From Postechiella sp039985655 (GTDB lineage: Bacteria; Bacteroidota; Bacteroidia; Flavobacteriales; Flavobacteriaceae), in assembly GCA_039985655.1 (NCBI GenBank), contig JBDWSF010000014.1, forward strand, positions 124,001 to 188,000: 64,000 nt of DNA, in the 5' to 3' direction. The notes under the pieces are model-generated. The model saw only the letters and a program-made list of their open reading frames with translations, was not told where the DNA came from and ran no database searches. A program made the translations under genes and the position numbers. Positions 43,972 through 53,691 of the stretch are shown in pieces; position 1 is the stretch's first letter; every line of letters starts with the position of its first letter.

Positions 43972-45243
43972 TTATTTGTTTAAAAGTTTACTACCTATAG
44001 CACATTCTAAACATTTGTTTTTAGAACAGTATTCATTTTTAAGTTGAATAAGGCCTTGTGACCCTAAAGCTGAAGTCGAGACTTTTTTTAACGAATTAAA
44101 CTTATCTATAATGCTGTTCTTTTCTGATTTTATTTCACTTATTAATTTGATAATGCTGTCGTCAATTTGTTTCCCTTGAGATTTCGCATAACTAAATTTT
44201 AATGGGATGATGGTATTGATTAATAACAAATCTACAAATGATTTTGTCAACACCTTTTTACTTCGTTTTGATACTTTATTGAACGTATAATGTGCTTCCC
44301 AAAAGGTTGATGTTGATACTGCAAACAAATTATAAAAATCGGTTAATGTATTGGTTTCTATAATTTTTGAAAATATATTTTGCTGACTTTGGTACAAACT
44401 CGCTAATTGAGACAATCTAACGGTTGGAAAATTTGGTGGTCGTAATCTAAAAAACTGAATTTGAGACACGCCTTTATTTGATAGTTTAAATTTCTGATTT
44501 AAAAAATTGTATTCCTTTATTAACTCCATGCTATAAGCATCTTCAACATCATGATCTAATAAATTGGCTTGCCCAAAAAGTAACGATTCTAACTGAGTTT
44601 GATTACTTTGAAGTTTTCTAATGATTAAAAAATCTATTGAATTTGCAAGACTTAAAAACGCTTCGCCATTAACTTTAGACCCAAAACTTTTGGTTAACAT
44701 CTTAAACAAAACTGCCTCCCAATCATTTTTAGATTTTTTCAATAAAACACTTAGATCTAAAGCTTTTCGTTCTAAACGCTCAAAATATAAGCGTTCGAGC
44801 CAACTCTGAATAGTAAAATCGTCAATACTAGAGAAATCGTTTTCACAATTAATCCATGCTTTCGATTTAGAAAACAAAGTTTCGTAATTAGTTAATGCCT
44901 TTTTATTAATAAAGTGTTTCAATTCTAATGTTGGAATAACGGCATTGTCTTTTCTAAAAACATCGGTATCGTGTTCCCAGACCACATGTAAAATAACATT
45001 ATCGTAGGCTTTATCTTTTTCGTGATTATGCACATACCAATCAGATGATTTTATATGAATCTCGACATTGCCCGCCCAAGTTTGATGTTCTATTTTTAAT
45101 TGTGCATTAAAAAAATCGGGACCCGAATTTAAATTATGCTGACCAGCAGATAGAATCGAAATAGCTTCGTTATTCGATGTTTTAATTACAGCAATATCAA
45201 ACTTTTTATATTGCCATATATAATGTAAAAAATCTTCTTGCAT
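43972..45243 (-). CDS. DUF2851 family protein
   Basis: The 423-residue protein has the family features HYIWQYKKFD, GQHNLNSGPDFFNAQL and GNVEIHIKSSDWYVHNHEKDKAYDNVILHVVW at the N terminus. A C-terminal cysteine cluster (CSKNKCLECAIGSKLL) may bind metal. It is widespread in Bacteroidota; the function is unknown. The conserved GPDFFNA and EIHIK..DW segments hint at a nuclease-like fold, which I cannot confirm. Confidence 0.88.
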   Translation of the reverse strand: MQEDFLHYIWQYKKFDIAVIKTSNNEAISILSAGQHNLNSGPDFFNAQLKIEHQTWAGNVEIHIKSSDWYVHNHEKDKAYDNVILHVVWEHDTDVFRKDNAVIPTLELKHFINKKALTNYETLFSKSKAWINCENDFSSIDDFTIQSWLERLYFERLERKALDLSVLLKKSKNDWEAVLFKMLTKSFGSKVNGEAFLSLANSIDFLIIRKLQSNQTQLESLLFGQANLLDHDVEDAYSMELIKEYNFLNQKFKLSNKGVSQIQFFRLRPPNFPTVRLSQLASLYQSQQNIFSKIIETNTLTDFYNLFAVSTSTFWEAHYTFNKVSKRSKKVLTKSFVDLLLINTIIPLKFSYAKSQGKQIDDSIIKLISEIKSEKNSIIDKFNSLKKVSTSALGSQGLIQLKNEYCSKNKCLECAIGSKLLNK

Positions 45244-45366
45244 GTTTCGAAAGTATGAAAAATCGTTCTAAAAATCATTATTAAATCTCAGAAAACAAGT
45301 AGAATTTATTTAATTTTCAGAAAGAGAAACTCATTTTTGTTTACATTTAACTGATAATTCTAATTT

Positions 45367-45774
45367 ATGAAAGAACTCACTCTTACAACGCCTGCTCTAT
45401 TGTTTTCGGCTATATCTTTAATTATGTTAGCCTACACCAATAGGTTTTTGGCTTATTCCGCAGTTATTAGAAGTTTACACGATAAATATGTGCAAAACAA
45501 AAACTCCGTTTTAATAAAGCAGATTAAAAACATTAAACAACGTCTTTACTTGACGCGCTCCATGCAAATATTTGGTATTAGCAGCTTATTGCTTTGTGTA
45601 ATAACGATGTTTTTAATTTATATTGAACAAAATACTATTGCTATTTACACCTTTGGCTTAGCTTTACTTTTACTTATTATTTCTTTATCTTTTTTAATTC
45701 TAGAAATACAAATCTCGGTAAAAGCTTTGGAGCACCATATTAGTGATATTGAAAACAATGAAGATTCTATCTGA
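45367..45774 (+). CDS. DUF2721-like membrane protein
   Basis: The 135-residue protein starts with a hydrophobic segment (TTPALLFSAISLIMLAYTNRFLAYSAVIRSL), has a basic middle with QIKNIKQRLYLTRSMQ, and ends with two more membrane spans. This is the layout of DUF2721 proteins. Function unknown. It is divergent from the DUF2851 gene. Confidence 0.75.
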   Translation: MKELTLTTPALLFSAISLIMLAYTNRFLAYSAVIRSLHDKYVQNKNSVLIKQIKNIKQRLYLTRSMQIFGISSLLLCVITMFLIYIEQNTIAIYTFGLALLLLIISLSFLILEIQISVKALEHHISDIENNEDSI

Positions 45775-45930
45775 CTTAGATGAAGGTTTTAAGATATATG
45801 TGTGATAAAAAACATTTACAAAGTCACAGTAATAAGAAACTAATGACATCCTGATATATTTACGGGAGATGAGTTATAAAAGTTATTATATAACATATTG
45901 TGTGTAATTTAAGCCATCCTTGAAAACAAA

Positions 45931-46827
45931 ATGATTTTACCGAAGAATAAATATTTAAAAGCAAGAGATTTTATATTGACAAATGCAAGAATGATTGAGA
46001 GACGTTTATTTGAATTTCATTTTGCAAACGGAGATATGAATGGTGTTTTTCACGCAGTATATGCTTACCGAAATCCAGATGGTGGATTTGGACACGGAAT
46101 GGAACCAGATACAGCATCACCAGAAAGTCAACCTCTCTTTAGCATTATGGCACTTGAAACGCTCGATGAAGTTGGTTATCTGACCAAAGAAATAATTCTA
46201 AAAGACTTTATGCCATATTTTGAAAGCATAACAACAGAAAAAGGTGGAATTCCGTGGATGTTTAGACCCAAAAGCACCTATCCTTGTGAAGAACATTTTA
46301 AAACAGTTAAAGAGTTTAGTGCTTTAAGCACTACTGCACCACTACTTGGAATTTTGGAAAAATATGAGATTGATATTCCTTGGATGAAAAAAGCGGAACA
46401 GTTTGTTTGGAGTGAATTTGAGAGAATAAAAGACAAACACGTTTTTTGCTGTTTATGTGTTCCAAGATGGTTAACTTTTTTAAGGTTTACTAAAAGTCAA
46501 GAGAAAGCTAAAAAAATAATCCATGACTTAAAAAACTGGATATCGAATAAAGGAATAATTTGCGAAGATAAATCAGATGACGGTTGGGGGCTTTACGGAA
46601 AACCGCATAGCTTAAATTATACAACATCTTCCGAAAGCATTCTATATACGTTATTCACCAAAGAGACTATCGAATCTGACTTGAAAGAACTAATCAATAA
46701 ACAGAAAAATGATGGACGTTGGGATACTTGGTATGGCATTAGTGAAGGAACAAAATTAGAATGGGCTGGCATACAAACATTATGGACGTTAAAGACCTTG
46801 AAAAATTATGGTAAAATTGAAAAGTAA
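45931..46827 (+). CDS. Protein with prenyltransferase/squalene-cyclase-like repeats
   Basis: The 298-residue soluble protein contains repeat-like segments of the alpha/alpha-toroid type: NPDGGFGHGMEPD near residue 49, GGIPWMFRP near 105 and NDGRWDTWYG near 262. These are typical of terpenoid-cyclase and prenyltransferase folds, but the cyclase DXDD motif is not visible. The catalytic activity is unknown. Short similar motifs flank the gene. Confidence 0.6.
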   Translation: MILPKNKYLKARDFILTNARMIERRLFEFHFANGDMNGVFHAVYAYRNPDGGFGHGMEPDTASPESQPLFSIMALETLDEVGYLTKEIILKDFMPYFESITTEKGGIPWMFRPKSTYPCEEHFKTVKEFSALSTTAPLLGILEKYEIDIPWMKKAEQFVWSEFERIKDKHVFCCLCVPRWLTFLRFTKSQEKAKKIIHDLKNWISNKGIICEDKSDDGWGLYGKPHSLNYTTSSESILYTLFTKETIESDLKELINKQKNDGRWDTWYGISEGTKLEWAGIQTLWTLKTLKNYGKIEK

Positions 46828-46979
46828 ATAAAAAAAATACACACAACCGTGTATAATTCATTGCTAGTGCTCACCTACTTACAAAAATAGACTACTGAAT
46901 TAACTCAAACTAAAATTCAACTACATGAGTTGTGAATTAAATTAAAGATTTTTAATATAACATAAAATAAGATTGCTTC

Positions 46980-47372
46980 ATGAAAAATTTAGAAAAAAAC
47001 CGAAATTATTATCTTTTAGTATGTTTTGCTTTGATACTTTTTAGCTGTAGTTCTGATAAAGAAAAATTTATAATTGAAGAAATAGAAATATCTTCTAATG
47101 GTACGTCCGTAACAAAAAACAAGTTTGAAATCACAAAATTTGGTTCACATTTCTCTTACTCTAGTAGCTCAAATGACGAATTACAAGATGTTGCCATTAG
47201 TTTTAATAATAAACAACTAAGTACTATTCTTGACAAATTGGAGTACTCATATAGCGCAAATGAGCTTAGAAAAAATCCATTATTGAAAATTGATTATTAC
47301 AAAGAAAACATTACAAAAGAAAAGGCTGTTAAAGAAATCATTTCTCAGTTAAAAAAAACTTATGACCTATAA
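46980..47372 (+). CDS. Small lipoprotein of unknown function
   Basis: The 130-residue protein has a lipoprotein signal (YYLLVCFALILFSCSSDKE) with Cys near residue 22. The remainder is polar with a lysine-rich C terminus. I do not recognise a domain. Real codon bias and a full signal argue that it is expressed. Confidence 0.65.
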   Translation: MKNLEKNRNYYLLVCFALILFSCSSDKEKFIIEEIEISSNGTSVTKNKFEITKFGSHFSYSSSSNDELQDVAISFNNKQLSTILDKLEYSYSANELRKNPLLKIDYYKENITKEKAVKEIISQLKKTYDL

Positions 47373-47565
47373 AAGCAGCATTAACTGACTAAATTTACTA
47401 AAAAGTGAAAACGGAGTTTAGGAGAATAATTTGAACGCTAAAAAACAACGAAATGATAACAAATGTATAAACATAACTGATTTATTTCAGGCTTAACCAA
47501 AGGTTATTACAAGACCGTTATTTCCATTATTGAAATCCTTAAACATTATTAAAACAGAGTTAACT

Positions 47566-49896
47566 ATGCTTTCACCAATTAATCAAAAACACAAAGTTAT
47601 AGTCTTTAGTTTATTATTTTTCATCTTTCAATCATGTAATAAGACAGAGAACCATAAAAAACAGGAAGCGCATCAAGATCATCTTTTAGTTGATTATGTA
47701 AACCCTTTAATGGGAACTGATTCAAAACATAGTTTATCAAACGGAAATACGTATCCAGCAATTGCCAAACCATGGGGAATGAATTTCTGGACACCCATGA
47801 CATCCAAAATGGGTGATGGTTGGACTTATAAATATAATGAAAATAAGATTCGAGGAATCAAACAAACACACCAACCAAGTCCTTGGATTAATGATTATGC
47901 GGCGTTTTCCCTTATGGCTATAACTGGAAAATTGAAATACAAAGAAGAAGAAAGACAATCTTGGTTTTCACACAAAGCAGAAACAGTAAAACCTTATCAC
48001 TATAAAGTATACTTAGCCGATTATGATGTTATTGCCGAAGTAACTCCTACAGAAAGAGCCGCTCATTTTAAATTCACGTTTCCAGAGTCTGATTCATCTT
48101 ATATTATGCTAGATGCTTTTTTTAAAGGGTCGATGGTGAGAATAATTCCTGAAGAACGAAAAATCATTGGCTATTGCAGAAATAATACAGGCGGCGTTCC
48201 TGATAATTTCCATAATTATTTTGTTGCCGAATTCGACAAAGATTTTGAAATACAACACACTTGGAAAGACGATTGGAAATTACAAGAAAACACACTAAAT
48301 AGTGAAGGCAAACATGTTGGTGCTATTATTGGGTTTAAAACTAAAAAAGGAGAAACGGTTCATGTTAAAGTCGCATCGTCATTTATTAGCCCTGAACAAG
48401 CTCAATTAAATTTAGATAGAGAAGTTGGTAATGATTCCTTTGAAACAACTAAAGAAAAAGCAAAAAAAGCTTGGGAGGTTGAGCTGAATAAAATTCAGAT
48501 CGAAGATGACAACATAGATCATATTAGAACATTTTACTCGTGCTTATATCGTGTTTTATTGTTCCCAAGAAAATTTTATGAGTTTGACAAAGACAACAAC
48601 GTCGTACATTACAGTCCGTATAACGGAAAAGTTTTACCTGGCTATATGTTTACTGACAATGGCTTTTGGGATACATTTAGAGCTGTTTATCCTTTTTTTA
48701 ATATGATGTATCCTGAGCTAAACAGTCATATTATGGAAGGCTTAGCAAATACGTATAAAGAATCTGGTTGGTTACCAGAATGGGCAAGTCCAGGGCATAG
48801 AGATTGTATGATTGGATCTAATTCTGCTCCAATTATTGTAGATGCCTTTTTAAAAGGGAATATTACTAATGATACAGCAGTTTTATTTGAAGCCATCTTA
48901 AAAAATGCGGAGGTCGCAGAAGGAAGACCAGCAAATTCTGTGGGAAGAGCTGGTTTGAATTATTATAATAAACTAGGATATATTCCTTATGACGTCGGTA
49001 TTAATGAAAATGCCGCAAGAACTTTAGAATATGCCTATGCCGATTTTACTATTGCCAAAATGGCCGAAAAACTGGGTAAAAAAGCTATTGCCGAAAAATA
49101 TTTCAAACAATCTTTAAATTATAAAAATGTTTTCGATCCTTCAACAAACTTAATGCGGGGAAAAAATGAAGATGGCAGTTTTCAATCTCCATTTAATCCT
49201 TTAAAATGGGGAGATGCCTTTACCGAAGGAAATAGTTTGCATTATACGTGGTCCGTTTTTCATGATGTACAAGGGCTAATAGATTTAATGGGAGGAAACG
49301 AAAATTTCACTAAACAGCTGGATACTGTTTTTACAATGCCACCAACTTTTGACGCTTCTTATTACGGACAAACTATTCACGAAATTAGAGAAATGCAAAT
49401 TGTAAACATGGGTAATTATGCACACGGTAACCAACCCATACAGCATATGATTTATTTATACAATTACGCAGGGGTTCCATACAAAACACAAAAAAAAGTT
49501 AGAACTGTTTTAACTAAATTATATTCAGCAACACCAGATGGTTATTGTGGAGATGAAGACAACGGACAAACATCTGCTTGGTATGTCTTTAGTGCTTTGG
49601 GCTTTTATCCTGTAACACCTGGAGTAGATCAATATGTAATTGGAAGCCCGTTATTTAAAAAAACGACTTTAAATTTGGAAAACGGAAAAGTATTTTCAAT
49701 TTCAGCTATAAATAATTCTAACAAAAATTATTTTATTGATTCTACAACATTAAATAATAAGAGTTACAATCATAATTATATAACCTATGATGCGATCCAA
49801 AATGGGGGTGAATTAATATTTAAGATGATTGACAAACCAAATAAAAAATGGGGAAGTCAATTAGAAGATATTCCATATTCATTAAGCGGACAATAG
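47566..49896 (+). CDS. GH92 family alpha-mannosidase (lipoprotein)
   Basis: The ATG at 47566 is chosen because it directly precedes a lipoprotein signal (VFSLLFFIFQSCNKTE); the upstream TTG at 47530 would add a polar tail. The 776-residue enzyme has the N-terminal domain with DYVNPLMGTDSKHSLSNGNTYPAIAKPWG. The catalytic region contains FTEGNSLHYTW with Glu554 as the likely acid, and GDEDNGQTSAWY with Asp663 and Asp665 as the likely base pair. GH92 enzymes are calcium-dependent exo-mannosidases acting on N-glycans or fungal mannan. No SusCD pair is adjacent. Confidence 0.93.
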   Translation: MLSPINQKHKVIVFSLLFFIFQSCNKTENHKKQEAHQDHLLVDYVNPLMGTDSKHSLSNGNTYPAIAKPWGMNFWTPMTSKMGDGWTYKYNENKIRGIKQTHQPSPWINDYAAFSLMAITGKLKYKEEERQSWFSHKAETVKPYHYKVYLADYDVIAEVTPTERAAHFKFTFPESDSSYIMLDAFFKGSMVRIIPEERKIIGYCRNNTGGVPDNFHNYFVAEFDKDFEIQHTWKDDWKLQENTLNSEGKHVGAIIGFKTKKGETVHVKVASSFISPEQAQLNLDREVGNDSFETTKEKAKKAWEVELNKIQIEDDNIDHIRTFYSCLYRVLLFPRKFYEFDKDNNVVHYSPYNGKVLPGYMFTDNGFWDTFRAVYPFFNMMYPELNSHIMEGLANTYKESGWLPEWASPGHRDCMIGSNSAPIIVDAFLKGNITNDTAVLFEAILKNAEVAEGRPANSVGRAGLNYYNKLGYIPYDVGINENAARTLEYAYADFTIAKMAEKLGKKAIAEKYFKQSLNYKNVFDPSTNLMRGKNEDGSFQSPFNPLKWGDAFTEGNSLHYTWSVFHDVQGLIDLMGGNENFTKQLDTVFTMPPTFDASYYGQTIHEIREMQIVNMGNYAHGNQPIQHMIYLYNYAGVPYKTQKKVRTVLTKLYSATPDGYCGDEDNGQTSAWYVFSALGFYPVTPGVDQYVIGSPLFKKTTLNLENGKVFSISAINNSNKNYFIDSTTLNNKSYNHNYITYDAIQNGGELIFKMIDKPNKKWGSQLEDIPYSLSGQ

Positions 49897-49957
49897 ATAA
49901 AAATAAAACATTAAAATGATTTCATATTATCATATTAAACGAAACTCAAAAAAACTA

Positions 49958-50713
49958 TTATTCCAACCACCCCTTAAAATCTTTTACACGCTCGCGAGCT
50001 ACGATAACATCATTTTCGTTATAGGTTTTTAGTTTTATTTGCAAACGGGAATTGGTATAACTTACCATGTCTTTTATGGCGTTTATGTTGACAAAGAATT
50101 TTCGGTTTATACGGAAAAAAGTTTGTGGTTCTAATTCATTTTCTAGATACTCCAATGTGGTATCTAAAAGGTAGTTTCGACCTTCGGCTGTGTATAGATA
50201 CGTACCTTTATTTTCGCTGTAAAAGCATTCGATATCGTCTATATTTATAAGCTTTAAATGTTGCCCTACTTTTACCGAAAAACGCTTTTTGTATTCGCGG
50301 TCTATAGGATTTACAAGTAGTTTTTTAATATCGTTAAAATCTAAGGTTACAGCTTGTTTTTGCGGTACGCGTTCTTTGTATTTTTTTACAGCAACTTCTA
50401 AATCGTCTACATCTATCGGTTTTAATAGATAATCGATACTATTTAATTTAAAAGCTTGCAACGCATATTCGTCGTAAGCTGTAGTGAAAATTATGGCAGA
50501 CTTTATTTTTATGGTTTCGAAGATTTCAAACGACAATCCATCGCTTAATTGAATGTCTAAAAATATTAAATCGGGATGTTCGTTATTTTGGAACCATTCT
50601 ATAGATTCTTCAACGGAATGTAGCATAGTTTCAGCACTTAAATCTAAATTTTCAAGCATCCGCTGTAAACGTCTTGCTGATGGTTTTTCGTCTTCTATTA
50701 TTATTACATTCAT
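49958..50713 (-). CDS. LytTR-type response regulator
   Basis: The start at 50713 (MNVIIIEDEKPSARRL) is chosen; a longer frame would read through the neighbouring intergenic repeat. The 251-residue protein has a receiver domain (IIIEDE, FLDIQLSDG with phospho-Asp, TTAYDEYALQAF, YLLKPID). The LytTR DNA-binding domain (about 145-250) has KVGQHLKLINIDDIECFYSENKGTYLYTAEG. The cognate kinase is three genes upstream. A tandem heptamer lies in the 5' leader. Confidence 0.93.
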   Translation of the reverse strand: MNVIIIEDEKPSARRLQRMLENLDLSAETMLHSVEESIEWFQNNEHPDLIFLDIQLSDGLSFEIFETIKIKSAIIFTTAYDEYALQAFKLNSIDYLLKPIDVDDLEVAVKKYKERVPQKQAVTLDFNDIKKLLVNPIDREYKKRFSVKVGQHLKLINIDDIECFYSENKGTYLYTAEGRNYLLDTTLEYLENELEPQTFFRINRKFFVNINAIKDMVSYTNSRLQIKLKTYNENDVIVARERVKDFKGWLE

Positions 50714-50737
50714 TAGTTGGTGATTTTTATCTTTTGT

Positions 50738-50762
50738 CTCTTGCCTCTTGCCTCTTGCCTCT
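50738..50762. repeat. Tandem heptamer repeat before the response-regulator gene
   Basis: CTCTTGC is repeated three full times and part of a fourth (50738-50762). It lies 25 bases upstream of the response-regulator ATG, on the minus strand as GCAAGAG units. Short repeats of this kind can change length by slippage and alter expression. Confidence 0.6.
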
Positions 50763-50834
50763 AAAAAGTTATAAATTAAAATGCTCTTATTTCTTATAAG
50801 TCTATATTTTTTTCTTGTGTCGCTTCCATAGGTA

Positions 50835-51173
50835 TTACAATCTATTTTTGCTGCGCGCTTCGGCATCCTTTTCCATAAACTCTTGAATTTTTTTATTTTC
50901 CCATGATTTGCTAAAAAACAAGTTTCTACCAAATAACATTGTAGCATGAAACGCTAAACCAATACCCCAAAATAATGGTGTAGAAAATGTACCAAAATGC
51001 CATATATTACCATCGGAATTTGAAATAATCATAACCACGATAAAAACATTTACAACAACGTACCAGAAGGCATGCCAATAAAAACCTTTGATTTCTTTAA
51101 GCCTTTTTTGAGCTCTTATATAAGCACTCTCATTATGATACTTTGATTTATTATTATAATCTAGTTTTTGCAT
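50835..51173 (-). CDS. 2TM-domain protein
   Basis: The 112-residue protein has the 2TM domain: RAQKRLKEIKGFYWHAFWYVVVN, then a second span FGTFSTPLFWGIGLAFHATMLFG and a charged tail with SWENKKIQEFM. It is a paralogue of the next upstream gene and of the C terminus of the kinase. It lies in the kinase-regulator operon. Confidence 0.85.
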   Translation of the reverse strand: MQKLDYNNKSKYHNESAYIRAQKRLKEIKGFYWHAFWYVVVNVFIVVMIISNSDGNIWHFGTFSTPLFWGIGLAFHATMLFGRNLFFSKSWENKKIQEFMEKDAEARSKNRL

Positions 51174-51184
51174 GATTTCTTAAT

Positions 51185-51490
51185 TTAATTCCAACGTTGC
51201 TTTTCTTCCTGCTTTATAAACTCTTGTAATTTACGTTCTTCCCATTCGCGTCCAAAAACATCATTGTTTATAAATACATGATACGCATGGATGGATAACC
51301 CTAAACCCCAACCTGCTAATGGAAACCAAAACCATTTATAGCTCCAATAAGTTTTATAATTTATAAATATTAAAAAAGGAATGACTAAACAATAGGTTAT
51401 TAAGTTATAATAAAACCCTTTTAAATCTTCTACTTTTTTACGTGCTCTTAAATATTTTTTATCTGTTTGCTCGTCTGACAATCTTTCCAT
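51185..51490 (-). CDS. 2TM-domain protein, second copy
   Basis: The ATG at 51490 (MERLSDEQTDKKY) is chosen over one 30 bases upstream. The 101-residue protein (YLRARKKVEDLKGFYYNLITYCLVIPFLIFINY, then FVFINNDVFGREWEERKLQEFIKQEE-like end) is more than half identical to the last 100 residues of the kinase. It may interact with the kinase in the membrane. Confidence 0.85.
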   Translation of the reverse strand: MERLSDEQTDKKYLRARKKVEDLKGFYYNLITYCLVIPFLIFINYKTYWSYKWFWFPLAGWGLGLSIHAYHVFINNDVFGREWEERKLQEFIKQEEKQRWN

Positions 51491-51503
51491 GATTTCTGTA
51501 TTT

Positions 51504-52844
51504 TTATTTCCAGCGCACATCTTCTTCTTCTTGCATAAACTCTTTTATTTTGCGTTCTTCCCATTGTCTGCCAAAGGCGCCATAATTTACAAATACCCTA
51601 AATGCTTGAATGGTTAAACCTAACCCCCAACCAAACATAGGAAACCAAAACCATTGGAAATCCCAAGATGTCCTATAATTTATAAATATTAAAAAAGGAA
51701 TAACTAAACAATAGGATATTAGGCTATAATAAAAACCTTTAAGTTCTTCGACATGGTTGCGTGCTCGTACGTAGCTATCGTCTATGTCTGGTCTTGATTC
51801 TGTTGTCATAACTGATATTTGTTTTGTAAGCATAGGTATAGCCACTGCAAACCTTTTAGCTTCTTTATTTATATATACTTTTTTGTTTGTTAATAAATCA
51901 TAACGTTGTTTAATATTACTCAAACCAACACCGCTACTTTTCTTTACAATTTGTTTTGACTGCAGATTATTTTCTACCACCAAACTATCTCCTTCTTCAT
52001 AAATTTTAATATGCAACGGTTTACTTGCGGTAACTATATTATGTTTTACTGCATTTTCTAAAAGTAATTGTAATGATAATGGCACGACTTTACTTTCGGG
52101 GTTTGATGCATGTTCGGGCATTTCGAAAACAATGCTATCTTCGAATCTCATTTTCAGCAAAGACATATACGTTTTAGCAAACCGAAGTTCTTCGTCTACA
52201 GTTACTAATTCTTTATTTTTTTGTTCTAAAACATAGCGGTACACTTTTGATAATGCAGTTGTGAAATTTTGCGCATTTTCTGGGTTCTCTTCAATTAAAC
52301 TGGTTAACACATTTAAACTATTGAATAAAAAATGCGGGTCTAATTGGTTTTTTAAAGCATCGAACTTAGCGCTTGCTGTGCCTGCAATTACTTTTTGCTC
52401 TTTTATTCTGTTTTGCTGATACCTGTTATAAAAATATATAACGTGAAATACAACAACTATGATTAAGGTTACACAAAGTCCAAAAATGTAATTTTGCCAC
52501 CTCTCATTCTCTATAAATGCTTTAAACGGTAGCCTTTCAACAGCTATAGCCGTTAGCATTCTTAAAAAAAACAAACCTATTAATGTAATTATGGTTGATC
52601 CTAAAATGCCAATTATGACACGTTTTATAGCATCTGTTTTTTTCCATTGACGGCGTTCCATGTAATCGAAAAAGAACATATTTGAATAGCCTAAAACAAA
52701 AGCATATAGTTGATTAAATCCGAAATGAACCAAGAAGTCGTTAACACTATTATATGAAAACCCTTTAAAAAAATAGCTGCTTAACACAAAAATTAAACAC
52801 CCAATAATTATGGTTACAAAAATATTTCTAACTGACTTTGTCAT
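51504..52844 (-). CDS. LytS-type sensor histidine kinase fused to a 2TM domain
   Basis: The 446-residue protein has four predicted membrane segments (about 8-27, 40-58, 75-100, 118-140). The His_kinase motif LDPHFLFNS has phospho-His at 171, the N box is LLENAVKHN (261-269) and the G box GVGLSNIKQRY. Residues 346-446 (MTTESRPDIDDSYVRARNHVEELKGF...) are a complete 2TM domain beginning with an in-frame Met, like the next two genes. The fusion suggests a lost stop codon or a gene join. Confidence 0.9.
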   Translation of the reverse strand: MTKSVRNIFVTIIIGCLIFVLSSYFFKGFSYNSVNDFLVHFGFNQLYAFVLGYSNMFFFDYMERRQWKKTDAIKRVIIGILGSTIITLIGLFFLRMLTAIAVERLPFKAFIENERWQNYIFGLCVTLIIVVVFHVIYFYNRYQQNRIKEQKVIAGTASAKFDALKNQLDPHFLFNSLNVLTSLIEENPENAQNFTTALSKVYRYVLEQKNKELVTVDEELRFAKTYMSLLKMRFEDSIVFEMPEHASNPESKVVPLSLQLLLENAVKHNIVTASKPLHIKIYEEGDSLVVENNLQSKQIVKKSSGVGLSNIKQRYDLLTNKKVYINKEAKRFAVAIPMLTKQISVMTTESRPDIDDSYVRARNHVEELKGFYYSLISYCLVIPFLIFINYRTSWDFQWFWFPMFGWGLGLTIQAFRVFVNYGAFGRQWEERKIKEFMQEEEDVRWK

Positions 52845-52862
52845 GATTTGCTTTTAATTGAA

Positions 52863-53486
52863 TTACTCTGCGCAGTTTTTTAATAACATTTCTACTCTTT
52901 CTTTTCCCCACTTAGGATGAAAAGGTGTTTCTGGTTTAAAGTTAGTAAAAAGTTCTAAAGCCCGTTCTAAATCTTTACAAAAAGGCTTGGTGTCTTGTCC
53001 AAAAAATTTGGCTCCGCCTATACCCCATTCTGCCTTACAATATACTACTCGTGGGTTTTTTGGCGCTAGTTTTTCGGCTGTTTCATATAATGCAACTACT
53101 TTCCCTGATAATCTCATCCCGTATGTCGCACCATCAAACGCTACCCAAGCAGTATGTAATAACGCTTGCATCACTAAAATTTCAACGTTTTCTTCTGATA
53201 TTGCTTTAACATCATTTAGTAAATCTTGTGCTTTTTTAAGTTGTGCAGTTAATACTTTTTCGTCACTTTCGCCAAAACTTTTCGTAATGTTTACTTGCGC
53301 CGCATAATATACTGGTAACCAATTATCAGGTTCAGCACTGGCAATACGTTCGAATAGACTTGATGCTTCGCTCGTTTTATTTGCTCCCCAAAGTTCGAAT
53401 GCTTTTTGCATACCTTTTTCATAATTTGTTTGTGCGCTAATAAAGTTAGAAATTAGTAATGTTGCAATGATTAGTAAGTGTTTCAT
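52863..53486 (-). CDS. Exported TPR-like protein
   Basis: The 207-residue protein has a signal peptide (LLIIATLLISNFISAQ) and helical repeats of tetratricopeptide type (KAFELWGANKTSEASSLFERIASAEPDNWLPVYYAAQV). The rest contains a second region AEKLAPKNPRVVYCKAEWGIGGAKFFG. It is the first gene of the kinase-2TM-regulator run and probably has an accessory role; function unknown. Confidence 0.7.
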   Translation of the reverse strand: MKHLLIIATLLISNFISAQTNYEKGMQKAFELWGANKTSEASSLFERIASAEPDNWLPVYYAAQVNITKSFGESDEKVLTAQLKKAQDLLNDVKAISEENVEILVMQALLHTAWVAFDGATYGMRLSGKVVALYETAEKLAPKNPRVVYCKAEWGIGGAKFFGQDTKPFCKDLERALELFTNFKPETPFHPKWGKERVEMLLKNCAE

Positions 53487-53546
53487 TTGTTCGTTTTTTA
53501 ATTGATTTTTGATTGTTATGAATTTGTTTATTTTGAATGAAGCTTT

Positions 53547-53665
53547 TCAATTCGAGTGAATTTTATTCATTTTTATGGATGAAATTACTATCGAGAATCA
53601 ACTTTTAAATTTTATAATTATTCTCGATACAATCCCGACGAAAAAGTCGGAATCACTCGAACTGA
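53547..53665 (-). repeat. MITE-like dispersed repeat, copy 2
   Basis: This 119-bp element has 12-bp terminal inverted repeats, TCAATTCGAGTG at 53547-53558 and CACTCGAACTGA at 53654-53665, with one mismatch. Read on the minus strand it aligns with the element at 2471-2607 along most of its length (TTCCGA hairpin, GTATCGAGAA, TTGATTCTCGATAG, TAATTTCA-CCATAAAAATGA-type segments). No coding capacity. Confidence 0.65.
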
Positions 53666-53691
53666 CATGTCGTTTGGCTATATCTATTCGT

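Noticed and set aside
49958..50947. Long 329-codon form of the response regulator
   Set aside because: The extra N terminus reads through the heptamer repeat and into the 2TM gene; the receiver domain starts properly at 50713.
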